Source: Bacillus sp. cl95 (GTDB lineage: Bacteria; Bacillota; Bacilli; Bacillales; Cytobacillaceae). Taken from it: a stretch of DNA of 64,000 bases. Positions 54,992-63,438 of the stretch are shown piece after piece (position 1 is the first letter of the stretch; the number at the start of each line of letters is the position of its first letter). The notes under the pieces were generated by a model, which had not been told where the DNA came from, ran no database searches, and saw nothing but the letters and a program-made list of their open reading frames with translations. A program made the translations under genes and the position numbers. The stretch is taken from positions 991,680 to 1,055,679 of the forward strand of contig NZ_FOYF01000001.1 of the NCBI RefSeq assembly GCF_900115925.1, given 5' to 3'.

Positions 54992-56227
54992 CTAAGCCAT
55001 TTTTATATCAGATTCTTCAATTTTAAGTTTACTATAAACTGGGTTAGCTTTAACATAGTAGTCTAAAGCTAAGTGGGTCATAGACTTATTTGTTTTAGGT
55101 CCCAGACAAATCTCCAAGATATCTTCCGGTGAAATAAAATATTTTATAAATGGAACCATCATACCAGGTTTGATTAAGAAATGAGTATTGTAGTTATTGA
55201 CTTTTGGACTATGTAATAACAATATTAGTCTCCACTCTTTTTCGTCTTCCCAATGAAGATGTTTTACAGACAGCGCCCATAAAGCCATCTTTATAAAAAA
55301 GTTAGTGGCAATACTTTCAATAGAACCATCACAAATGGATTGGACATACTTGGTAGGTCCTGCAGTATTTAATTTCCTATTATTAGCTGAGTCAGAGAAA
55401 AGCTCGGTTAATGGTTCAATTAGTTCGAATTTTAAATTTTGGAAAAAAGGTGATTCTGTTGCGACGTCCTCTTTTACATATTTTACCTCTTTAAATCCGT
55501 AATAGTTTTCTTTATACAGGTCAATCGTTTCTTTAACATCATCATATTTATTTGCAGCTACCATGGAGACCCTGTTGTTTAATATGTCTTTAATTTCATG
55601 TTTATTTTTACTTATTTTGTTAGAAAACTTTAGACTTACACCATTAGCTGTGTCTGCATATGTAACCCACTGACGTATCGTATTTTCGGCTGCTGAAAAA
55701 CAGGTCAAGTATATTTCTGCGTTTCCAACAATCACCTTTTGTTCTGCTAATTGTTTCATAACTTCTTTTAGATTTCCTAATGTTTCTTGATGTGGCTGAA
55801 AAAAATCCTTTCCTTCTAGTTCTTCTAACGCCATAGTAATTAATCTATAACCATAACTAAGTTCGTCGGGGTCATTCATTGTTCTTACATTTGATAACCA
55901 CATTTCTTTTGTATCTAAAATACCTTTTGCAGCATTCAAGTTAGTGTAATGATACAAATCACCAGTTACTGGGGTGCTGAAGTATTCATTGACCCATTTG
56001 TTTAATTTCTTGCTATCAACATTTTTTTCCTTTAGTGCAAGTTTATGCGTACTGTAGTTGCAATTATTGCAAATTGTTGTTAAATTATCTATGGAATCTG
56101 GACCTCCTGAACTTTTAGGTATAATATGATGTATACCTAAATTGACCGATGCGCCAGAAAATCCACACATTTGACAAGTGTAATTATCCCTTTCTAATAC
56201 TTCTTTCTTTATTGAAATTCTATTCAA
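54992..56227 (-). CDS. HNH endonuclease fused to DUF2971
   Basis: 411 residues. Residues 1-65 form an HNH nuclease: CQMCG, IHHIIPKSSGGPDSIDNL, and ICNNCN give the zinc ligands and catalytic His. From ~85 on is DUF2971: LYHYTNLNAAKGILDTKEMWLSN, NDPDELSYGY, CFSAAENTIRQWVTYADTANGVSLKFS, KEWRLI and CLGPKT. DUF2971 is found widely in bacterial accessory regions and its role is unknown; HNH fusions suggest a DNA-targeting effector. AT-rich gene with its own terminator; GGAGGGC before ATG 56227. Confidence 0.85.
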   Translation of the reverse strand: MNRISIKKEVLERDNYTCQMCGFSGASVNLGIHHIIPKSSGGPDSIDNLTTICNNCNYSTHKLALKEKNVDSKKLNKWVNEYFSTPVTGDLYHYTNLNAAKGILDTKEMWLSNVRTMNDPDELSYGYRLITMALEELEGKDFFQPHQETLGNLKEVMKQLAEQKVIVGNAEIYLTCFSAAENTIRQWVTYADTANGVSLKFSNKISKNKHEIKDILNNRVSMVAANKYDDVKETIDLYKENYYGFKEVKYVKEDVATESPFFQNLKFELIEPLTELFSDSANNRKLNTAGPTKYVQSICDGSIESIATNFFIKMALWALSVKHLHWEDEKEWRLILLLHSPKVNNYNTHFLIKPGMMVPFIKYFISPEDILEICLGPKTNKSMTHLALDYYVKANPVYSKLKIEESDIKMA

Positions 56228-56566
56228 TTAAAAGCCCTCCAGGAAATTAAAGATAGTTGTATTTATACCTACTATAATCACAAAAGTAAAAAATCTAAAT
56301 ATTATAATAGCATTCATTACATAATATTGGTATTAGATTTTCCGTTTTTCACAATGTAAAAATGCCAGTCTCTTTAATCAGGATGTTTTTCAAACAGTAA
56401 TTAGCCGCCGTACTACACCTTGTGGCATTCTATGTTACTGGTAATTCGTTGTAATCAGTAATATAAAATTCTCATTTTATATATATAAATAAACTACACC
56501 TAATTGACAGGTGTAGTTGGATAAAATTAATATTTTATACTTAATTAAAATAAACTAATTAAATAC
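56228..56566. other. 339-base AT-rich gap
   Basis: Contains the ABC-ATPase operon terminator at 56492-56518 and a likely promoter of the HNH-DUF2971 gene; no gene seen. Confidence 0.5.
56492..56518 (-). terminator. terminator of the four-gene conflict operon
   Basis: AACTACACCT / AGGTGTAGTT stem followed by an AT-rich tract on the minus strand. Confidence 0.8.
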
Positions 56567-58492
56567 TTATATGTGTTCCACATCATCAATTAATCCATAT
56601 GGTAATTGATTAGTACCTTTTCCATCAAATCTTACAATTAAATCATCTTCACTTAAGAAATCAGGATTACCATTGTTAATAACGATTAATTGAATATCCT
56701 CTACAGGATTTTCTGTTTTGTCTTTATCCGTTTTATCCTTTAAAGAAGCAAAATATTTTATTATAGAGTTAAATATTTCTTCATCTTTAAATTCATCATC
56801 GATTTTAGAATCAGCCCCTAGGTTTTTCCTTGGAGAATCAATTATTAATAGACCCAAGTGATTTTTATTATTGAGCTTTAATAATGCAATAGATAGAAAA
56901 TAGGCCATGGTTGTCATTGTAATTGCTCCACCACTTCCTAATTCATCATATTTTACTCCTCTAACAAAAGGCAAGTAATTGGACTCCCCTATATAGGCGT
57001 TACTAAGTTTAGGAAACGAAAATTCCTCTAATATTTCAAAAAATAATTCAGAAAGGTTTTGGATTACTTCCTTTTTGGATATTTTATCCTTTTCTAATGA
57101 ATTAATTCTTTTTTGTAAATTATCACGTAACTTCTCTTCCTCAAGAATATCTTGAGTAATTTTGGAAAATTGATTTACTACTCTTAGATTTTTTTCTAAC
57201 TGATCAATACTGTTATTTATTTCTCCAATTTTATAGTTAATTTGTTGAATTTGTTCAATGTAAGGACTGATATAATGATTTATTAAATGATCTAATTCTC
57301 TTTGTTTTACATGCAATTGCTCTTCAGATAAATTTTTATCTTTCTGAAGTTTTATTAAAATCTCCCTTTGTTGATCCATAAATGAAGTTAAGCTATTAAG
57401 CTTTCTTTTTAAACGAAGAAGTTCACTTTTAAACACTCTCGTTTCCTCTGTTGAGAGGTCTTTAAGTTCACTTCCACATAATGTACATCCACTTTTAGGT
57501 AGGAGAGGGTTTAAACAAGAAGGACATAAATCAAACGTGTAACTATTTAGAATCAATGAACCTTCTAAAATGAATTCAATCTTTTGAATTTCACTATAAT
57601 ATTGATTCCTTAATAAAAGCAATTTATCAATATGCTTTTCTTTATCTAAAATAAGAGTATCAAAATTACTAATTTTCTCCTTTAAATTATTAATCTCCCC
57701 TTCTAGTCCCAGCGTAAGACTTTCATCATATTTTCCAGAAGCCTTTATTTCTCTAAGTTTATTAGTCTCATCTGACCGTAGTTTTTCAAGTCTCTCTTTT
57801 TGCTCTTGAAAGGTATTATCATTAAGCATATTCATTTCTTTCAAAAATTCGTAGACACCAATTCTTTTATTATTTAAAAAATCAATATACTTCAATTTTT
57901 CTTTCAGTTGCTGTTTTAAATCCCCTAACAATTCGTTATAAATATTAAAGATTATCTCAAAAGTAGGCTTTCTTTTTAAATTAGATCCTGAGGTTTTTTC
58001 CATCAATAAATTTTCAGAATCAATGATTGACTGTTTAACATAAGAATATTTAAATAAATCTCTAAAACTAAAATGTTGATTTGCGACAATTATATCTGGG
58101 AGATCAATTTCATTTAGTAAAAATGCTGAAAGTGAGTGCTTATTGGCTGGGGTATCAATCTCTAGCAATTCAAAATTCTTATCGAATCCTAATTCTTCTT
58201 TATTCCATCGGAATAACTTAACTGGTCTTTTGAAATCAAACAGAGGTCGAACAATCTTAAATTTATTGTCTCCAATCCAAAATTCTAACTGAACATCCTT
58301 ACAACTTTTTCCTATTTCTATGTAAGCTTTATGTTTTTCACTGCCAAAAGCATAATTAATCATTTCTGCTATAGAAGATTTACCAGTTGACATCGGACCA
58401 GAAATAAAATTCAAACCTTTTTTGAATAGTACTTCGTAATTTTTCCGAAAACCAACTAATATTAATTTTTCTAAGTATATCTTTTTACTCAT
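56567..58492 (-). CDS. SMC/RecN-like ABC ATPase of an ABC three-component system
   Basis: 641 residues. Walker A GPMSTGKSSIAEM near residue 32, a long coiled-coil middle (about 190-470) interrupted by a zinc hook (CPSCLNPL...CTLCG), signature-like LGSGGAITMTTMAYF, and Walker B LGLLIIDSPRKNLG. Layout matches Rad50/SMC-related ATPases of the ABC-3C class (Krishnan and colleagues, 2020). Starts at ATG 58492, overlapping the MC gene stop by 8 bases. Probably senses or clamps nucleic acid and triggers the effectors. Confidence 0.85.
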   Translation of the reverse strand: MSKKIYLEKLILVGFRKNYEVLFKKGLNFISGPMSTGKSSIAEMINYAFGSEKHKAYIEIGKSCKDVQLEFWIGDNKFKIVRPLFDFKRPVKLFRWNKEELGFDKNFELLEIDTPANKHSLSAFLLNEIDLPDIIVANQHFSFRDLFKYSYVKQSIIDSENLLMEKTSGSNLKRKPTFEIIFNIYNELLGDLKQQLKEKLKYIDFLNNKRIGVYEFLKEMNMLNDNTFQEQKERLEKLRSDETNKLREIKASGKYDESLTLGLEGEINNLKEKISNFDTLILDKEKHIDKLLLLRNQYYSEIQKIEFILEGSLILNSYTFDLCPSCLNPLLPKSGCTLCGSELKDLSTEETRVFKSELLRLKRKLNSLTSFMDQQREILIKLQKDKNLSEEQLHVKQRELDHLINHYISPYIEQIQQINYKIGEINNSIDQLEKNLRVVNQFSKITQDILEEEKLRDNLQKRINSLEKDKISKKEVIQNLSELFFEILEEFSFPKLSNAYIGESNYLPFVRGVKYDELGSGGAITMTTMAYFLSIALLKLNNKNHLGLLIIDSPRKNLGADSKIDDEFKDEEIFNSIIKYFASLKDKTDKDKTENPVEDIQLIVINNGNPDFLSEDDLIVRFDGKGTNQLPYGLIDDVEHI

Positions 58493-58964
58493 AATTAACC
58501 ATTCCCACTTTTTTGATAATCATACTCTCAACTTTAGTATCACTTAATTTACTCAATTCTTTTTTTATATACTTCGCAATATGACCTAACTCAACTGAGT
58601 ATGAACTCTCCATTTTTACAATGACTTCTTTACCCAACTCATTAATTTTAAAGCAAAAATCGTTATCCATTATATTTCTTTGTATTAATTTCTTACTTAA
58701 TAAGTACCTTAAGTATAAATTATATTCTTCCCTATCTGGCTGCCAATGAAAGAAAGAGTAAAATTCATTAAAATCCCTCTGTTCCTCCTCAATTTCTTTC
58801 TTCGGTAGCATTGTTTGTGGAAACTTCATAAAAAAGTCATATAACATAATTTTATTTATATTCATTTTAAAAGATTTTTTAGAATCAAATTCAGATATTA
58901 ATATTAGTAATCTTGTTGAATTTAAAATTAAATCTCTGTTAACTAAATTCAACTCTTCAATCAT
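58485..58964 (-). CDS. small middle component (MC) of the ABC three-component system
   Basis: 159 residues, helical with a winged-helix look (LTMLPKKEIE..., LLSKKLIQRNIMDNDFCFKINELGKEVI). In ABC-3C operons a small protein of this size and type sits between effector and ATPase. It overlaps both neighbours by 8 bases (58957-58964 and 58485-58492), so the three are coupled. Family assignment rests on position and size rather than on strong motifs. Confidence 0.65.
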   Translation of the reverse strand: MIEELNLVNRDLILNSTRLLILISEFDSKKSFKMNINKIMLYDFFMKFPQTMLPKKEIEEEQRDFNEFYSFFHWQPDREEYNLYLRYLLSKKLIQRNIMDNDFCFKINELGKEVIVKMESSYSVELGHIAKYIKKELSKLSDTKVESMIIKKVGMVNYE

Positions 58965-60048
58965 TTTCTACACCCCTTCCTAATAAGTGTTCCTCTAATC
59001 TAGACTTATAATTTTTTACCCAACCAACCTTGCATTCATCAGATAATTGATGAACAATTCCTTTTTTAGCTACTAATGGAATATCAAGGCCAATCTTTAG
59101 AGTGGTTTCATTTAAATCCTCAATCCTCTCGTAAACCTTTGTTAAAAGGTCGTTTCCATCCTTCTCATCTTTATATGAACGATGTTGAGTTTTCCAAATA
59201 CTCTTTACGTTTTCTTTTAACATAACGAAATCTTTAATTTCAGAAGAGACGTCCCTACTTTCAATTGAACTTTTTGCTATTTCTGCATTAAAAAATTCTT
59301 GCTGACAATCCTCATGATCATAAATCTGCGCAGATTCAAGCTTTAGTATGAACATAGATTCAGAGAAATCCCTATTCCCATCTATTTCGTAAATTTCGTC
59401 CATACTAAATTCTTGTAAAGGCTCCTCGATTAATATTTCCAACTCTATTAAATAGTCTCTTATACTTTGTACACTAATAGAACCCAATGAAACTACCTTA
59501 TCGTTGGCAACTGTTTCAGTTAAAACAACTCCTACTAACTTTCCATTTACAAATAGTGGGGCGCCTGAAAGACCGCTGAAATTGTCTATATTTGATTCAT
59601 GGTTTAAATCAATATCCCAATCATATGGGCGAGCCATATTGCTTGTTATCCTTCTTAATACATTACTCTTTGTTCGATGACCCATTTCCCATTTAACTAC
59701 TGGATATCCAAAAGTCTCATATATATTATCTTTTTGAACTTCATAATTACAGAATCTTAAATATAAATTACTATGTATAGGCTCATCTAGTTCTAAAACA
59801 GTAACTGGTGAATTTAGAATTTGGGTGGGCTCAATAGGAACTGCCCTACGTTTAATAGGTGAATTATGAATATTTAAAAACTCTAGATAGATCTCCTTGC
59901 CTTCCAAATAATACTCATCAACTGCGTGTCTTGCTGTAACTGCTCTGTTTGCTGAAATTAGAAAAACCGTTGCTTTATCCTTGACTTCATCACCACAAAT
60001 CAATCTGCCTATTGCTTTTTCATAAGTTAAATCAACCTTGTTCATCAT
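58957..60048 (-). CDS. trypsin-like protease with ABC-3C C-terminal domain (effector)
   Basis: 363 residues from ATG 60048 (AGAGGGG upstream). Trypsin-like fold: His 41 in VTARHAV, Ser 161 in FSGLSGAPLF. At the position where relatives have D-V-A-V-L-E-L the sequence is P-V-T-V-L-E-L, so the triad Asp seems replaced by Pro 81 and activity may be altered. The C-terminal part (KSSIESRDVSSEIKDF, ERIEDLNETTL, KKGIVHQLSDECKVGWV) looks like the ABC-3C adaptor domain. Begins 13 bases after the MBL stop. Confidence 0.8.
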   Translation of the reverse strand: MMNKVDLTYEKAIGRLICGDEVKDKATVFLISANRAVTARHAVDEYYLEGKEIYLEFLNIHNSPIKRRAVPIEPTQILNSPVTVLELDEPIHSNLYLRFCNYEVQKDNIYETFGYPVVKWEMGHRTKSNVLRRITSNMARPYDWDIDLNHESNIDNFSGLSGAPLFVNGKLVGVVLTETVANDKVVSLGSISVQSIRDYLIELEILIEEPLQEFSMDEIYEIDGNRDFSESMFILKLESAQIYDHEDCQQEFFNAEIAKSSIESRDVSSEIKDFVMLKENVKSIWKTQHRSYKDEKDGNDLLTKVYERIEDLNETTLKIGLDIPLVAKKGIVHQLSDECKVGWVKNYKSRLEEHLLGRGVEND

Positions 60049-60061
60049 TTTACTAGCCCCT

Positions 60062-61291
60062 CTATAAATCAATTACCTTCACATGATATCCATCAGAAAA
60101 TTCCAGAGAGAATTGATACTCTGTCCTAATATCTTCATTAGAAAGAATCTCATTATTAACCGGATAATTAAATATTAGCTTCCTCTCTAACCCTTTTCTA
60201 GAAATAATCCTAGCGATAGTCTCTGGGTTTGGATGATTATTTTTTTCTCCATTTGTAGAAAATAAATAAATAGGAGAATCTATCAAACCAAGTAACTCAG
60301 TACTAGTATTTCTGTGACTACCGTGGTGTGAAACTTTGATTATGTTAAAAAAAGGGTTATAACCAATATTATTCACTAAATTTTGTATTTCTTTTTGTAT
60401 GCTTTTAGGATGAGAATCTGCTAAAAATAATAGTTTTTTCTTCTTATATTCAATGATAAAGGAAATAGAAGAACCATTTGCAGGCGAATTATCATGGTTC
60501 ATTTTTTTACTTAAAAGGTGGTCTAGGCTCATTTTTTTCTCCTTATAGGATACATTTTCACTTTCATTATTTTGTTGATCATCATTTTGAGATAGTAAAA
60601 AAAACTCATATGCATCATCAAATAGTTTGTTGTCTGTTAACTTAAAATCATACTTTTTTTTCCTTAACTCTTTAAACCAGTATTTTTCTAATCTCTTTAA
60701 ACTCTCTGAATTAGGAGATAATAACCGTAGGTTAATATCTTCTGTCAATGCTATTAACCCATTATTATCACAATTCACTGCTTTGCCATCATACAAACTA
60801 TTCCATTTGTATTTCCTACTAAGCAGTAATGCTGCTAATGTAGATCCATCTTTTGCACTTATATCTTTATTTGGATTATTATTCTTTTTGTTTTGAACAA
60901 CAGACCCCTGGCTAATTATACCTGAAAGAATACCTTCTTCATTAGAACTAAGTTCCTTACCTTTTTGTTTTAATGAATTAAGATGTCTATAACTATTATG
61001 CCAGACTTCTTTAATTGGAATAATTAAAGGGTTCTCTGCCGTTCCATTCTCCTTAAAAAGTTCTATAATTCCCTCTATATGATCTGCATCAACATGTGTA
61101 ACAATAACTAGATTTAACTCTTCACCATTTTCTGCCATACTAATTAGTCTAGGCTTTAAGTAATCATTATATGTTTCCGCAAACCCACCATCAATAAGGA
61201 TATTTGTTTTTCTTTCCTTCCCTATGCTTATTAAAAAGCAGTCTCCTTCTAAAGCTGGGTATACTTCAATACGAATATCAGACAAAATCAT
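60062..61291 (-). CDS. ComEC-like metallo-beta-lactamase hydrolase (effector)
   Basis: 409 residues. MBL motif VIVTHVDADHIEG (H-x-D-x-D-H, as in ComEC/Rec2) with NILIDGG before it, then FLADSHPK, KVSHHGSHRNTS and NGEKNNHPNPE as metal ligands. A ~110-residue insertion rich in Lys/Asn separates the two halves (residues ~150-265). Probably a nuclease or phosphohydrolase. AAGAGGAG before ATG 61291. MBL plus trypsin-like protease is also the effector pair of AVAST type I systems. Confidence 0.85.
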   Translation of the reverse strand: MILSDIRIEVYPALEGDCFLISIGKERKTNILIDGGFAETYNDYLKPRLISMAENGEELNLVIVTHVDADHIEGIIELFKENGTAENPLIIPIKEVWHNSYRHLNSLKQKGKELSSNEEGILSGIISQGSVVQNKKNNNPNKDISAKDGSTLAALLLSRKYKWNSLYDGKAVNCDNNGLIALTEDINLRLLSPNSESLKRLEKYWFKELRKKKYDFKLTDNKLFDDAYEFFLLSQNDDQQNNESENVSYKEKKMSLDHLLSKKMNHDNSPANGSSISFIIEYKKKKLLFLADSHPKSIQKEIQNLVNNIGYNPFFNIIKVSHHGSHRNTSTELLGLIDSPIYLFSTNGEKNNHPNPETIARIISRKGLERKLIFNYPVNNEILSNEDIRTEYQFSLEFSDGYHVKVIDL

Positions 61292-61515
61292 GACTCCTCT
61301 TTTTTTAAAGTGATTTTACCATAAATTTCATTTTATAATAAGATAACATAAGTGGAAATACCTGTTTTAGATAAACTCTAACAATCCCATTTTGATTATA
61401 TTTTTGAATGTTCACGGAGTTTTGGGGTTTTGGTACCTTCGCAAAAATCGAAACCCCCCACGTTATTTCAAGCATATAAGCTTTTTTTCTAGAAGAAGTA
61501 GGGGGATAGTTAAAC

Positions 61516-61749
61516 TTAGCCCCATTTTTGCTGTTTATATGTAAGAGCTGTTTCTTCTTCCAAAGTTTCTGCTGTTAAGAAAAAGTATTCTTTTCCATCA
61601 CGAATAGTTAACATTTCCTTACTTCCAAAACTTTCGTAACTTGAACATAACTGTCCGAAAATGATTGCTCCATTTACTGATACTTTGTGAGCTAACTCCT
61701 TGTTGTACATAACAAAACCTCTACCACTTAACAATGATACTAATTTCAT
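61516..61749 (-). pseudogene. truncated replication-initiator-like protein
   Basis: 77 residues from ATG 61749. The sequence MKLVSLLSGRGFVMYNKELA and then GAIIFGQLCSSYESF, LTIRDGKEYFFLTAETLEEETALTYKQQ matches the N-terminal part of DnaD/Rep-like proteins of Bacillus plasmids and mobile elements, which continue for another 150 or more residues. Here it stops after KWG. Probably the leftover replication gene of an ancestral element. GGAGAAGG before the start. Confidence 0.6.
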
Positions 61750-61836
61750 TTTTCCTTCTCCTTCATCTCTTGACACAGAGGAAAAAGACTTGCTATCATT
61801 TTCATGTAGAAGTTAATCCTTCTGCGATTTTTATTA

Positions 61837-61873
61837 AGAGATGGTAGAGCCGCCAAACTCATATGCCATCTCT
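61837..61873 (-). terminator. terminator after the integrase
   Basis: AGAGATGG / CCATCTCT stem with T-rich tracts on both sides; usable both ways. Confidence 0.75.
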
Positions 61874-61910
61874 TTTATTATTATAGTGTGGCAACATATG
61901 TTCGTAAACC

Positions 61911-62603
61911 TTATATATTTAATCCCTTAAGTGCACCATATTGTTTATGCTTTAGTTCTATATCTGCCCCCCACAAGTTGACATATCTTTTGGTTATTGT
62001 AATATCACTGTGACCAAGAATGGTCACAAGGGTAAAAGCATCCACACCTGCCATAATCATTCTTTTTGCCATGGTATGTCTAAAAGTATGTGGGCTTACT
62101 CTTTTGCTTATCTTTGCTTCTTTTCCGTATTTAGTAAATCTGGTTTGAATGCTATGAGGATTAAGTTTTTCGTTATCCCGACTAATAAACAGCCTTTTTG
62201 TCTCCAGTTCACCTCTTATAATTACGTATCTCTTTAGCTGCTCTTGAGTGATATCAGATAAGTAAACAGTCCTCTCAAACAAATTCTTCGTCTTTCTGAT
62301 AATTATCTTATTCCCCTGAACATCTTCAACATTAATCCCAACCAATTCAGATAGTCGAACTCCAGTATCAAGAAAAATAAGCAAAATAACCTCATCGCGA
62401 AAACCTATCAATGTTTTTTGTTTTCTAATGACTTTAAGTAAAGACTCAATTTCATTTTTATCTAAAGTTTCTATTGTCTTTTGTCTATCCCTCAATAGTT
62501 TAATGTTCTTCATTGGACTCACATTAATTAGTATGTTTTTAACCAGGAAGTTGTAGAAAGCTCTAAGGGCACGTAATCGAGTATTAATGGTAGTTACCTT
62601 CAT
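61911..62603 (-). pseudogene. tyrosine integrase, catalytic part (frameshifted from 62600-62854)
   Basis: 230 residues. Catalytic core of a tyrosine recombinase: first Arg in LDTGVRLSELVG, SPHTFRHTMAKRMIMAG (H-x-x-R), LGHSDITITKRYVN with the nucleophile Tyr. The start TTG/ATG at 62603 overlaps the stop of the upstream frame (ATGA). Together the two frames make one ~310-residue integrase, so a one-base shift near 62610 has split it. Adjacent to tRNA-Leu and the right att, as expected for the integrase of the island. Confidence 0.8.
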
Positions 62604-62854
62604 GACTTTCTGCTTTGAATGATTAAATCCTCAATATCCTTCTGATTGCAATTAACAAGTTCCTTATTCAAGAGCAGCTTAGCAGCATGAAATTCATTTT
62701 TGTAATACTCAATTGTTGCTGGCCTTAAATTACGCAAATAACAATCCTTAAAGAACTTTTCGAAGGCTTCTTCATCAGTAATTTTCTTTCTTATAATTTG
62801 AAGTTCTTCCTTAGTAATTCTTTTCGTCTTGCCATACATACCTCTTACGCACAC
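62600..62854 (-). pseudogene. tyrosine integrase, N-terminal part
   Basis: 84 residues (or 79 from ATG 62839): SAM-like core-binding fold (ITDEEAFEKFFKDCYLRNLRPATIEYYKNEFHAAKLLL, CNQKDIEDLII). The frame ends at RKS with TGA where family members continue into KVTTINTRLRALRAFYNFL, found in the next frame. GTG 62854 lacks a good ribosome binding site. Confidence 0.7.
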
Positions 62855-62903
62855 GATTCAGTGCACACGATTTTTGTTTTCTTAGTCGTGTTAGAAGGCA
62901 AAG

Positions 62904-62934
62904 AAAAAAGGCCTCAACATTAAGTTGAGACCTT
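62904..62934 (-). terminator. terminator at the right island border
   Basis: AAGGTCTCAAC / GTTGAGGCCTT stem then T6; it stops tRNA-cluster transcription before the integrase. Confidence 0.85.
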
Positions 62935-62952
62935 GATTCTAAAGCATTTTTA

Positions 62953-63005
62953 ATACCGGTGATCGGGGTCGAACCGATACTCCTCACGGAACACGATTTT
63001 GAGTC
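62953..63005. repeat. att site, right copy (inside intact tRNA-Leu)
   Basis: Second copy of the 53-bp repeat found at 53161-53213, within the functional tRNA-Leu(CAA). Confidence 0.92.
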
Positions 63006-63035
63006 GTGCGCGTCTGCCAATTCCGCCACACCGGC
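62954..63035 (-). tRNA. tRNA-Leu(CAA)
   Basis: Minus strand, long variable arm, anticodon CAA in CTCAAAA; no encoded CCA. Integration site of the island. Confidence 0.95.
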
Positions 63036-63058
63036 GTATTCAATTAATAGGCTTGCAA

Positions 63059-63144
63059 TGCCGAGGACCGGAATCGAACCGGTACGGTAGTCACCTACCG
63101 CAGGATTTTAAGTCCTGTGCGTCTGCCAGTTCCGCCACCCCGGC
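63059..63144 (-). tRNA. tRNA-Leu(TAA)
   Basis: Minus strand, long variable arm, anticodon TAA. Confidence 0.95.
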
Positions 63145-63151
63145 AATTCAA

Positions 63152-63226
63152 TGGAGCGGAAGACGGGATTCGAACCCGCGACCCCCACCTTGGCAAGGTG
63201 GTGTTCTACCACTGAACTACTTCCGC
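63152..63226 (-). tRNA. tRNA-Gly(GCC)
   Basis: Minus strand, anticodon GCC in TTGCCAA; CCA encoded. Confidence 0.95.
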
Positions 63227-63230
63227 ATAA

Positions 63231-63305
63231 TGGCTGGGCTAGCTGGATTTGAACCAACGCATGTCGCAGTCAAAGTGCGATGCCTTACCGCTTGGCTATA
63301 GCCCA
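63231..63305 (-). tRNA. tRNA-Gln(TTG)
   Basis: Minus strand, anticodon TTG in CTTTGAC; starts with TGGGCTA; CCA encoded. Confidence 0.95.
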
Positions 63306-63343
63306 ATAATCATTATATGCAAATGCTATGATTTTGTGAAAAA

Positions 63344-63420
63344 TGGGGCGACTGATGGGAATCGAACCCACGAATGCCTGAACCACAATCAGGTGCGTTA
63401 ACCACTTCGCCACAACCGCC
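63344..63420 (-). tRNA. tRNA-His(GTG)
   Basis: Minus strand, anticodon GTG, extra 5' G characteristic of tRNA-His; CCA encoded. Confidence 0.95.
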
Positions 63421-63438
63421 ACAGTTGTAAATTAAAAT

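Larger units (their letters stand above)
53161..63005. mobile_element. integrative genomic island in tRNA-Leu(CAA)
   Basis: About 9.8 kb bounded by the two 53-bp att repeats, with a tyrosine integrase next to the intact tRNA-Leu end. The cargo is unlike its surroundings: conflict-system genes, an HNH fusion, a GIY-YIG protein and unknown small genes, with visibly higher A+T. No transfer or phage structural genes, so it is a small integrated or decayed element. Confidence 0.88.

Noticed and set aside
53161..63005. Prophage
   Set aside because: No capsid, tail, portal, terminase or lysis genes; the content fits a small integrative defence island.
62999..63301. 100-codon frame across tRNA genes
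   Set aside because: Opposite strand of three tRNA genes; typical false frame.
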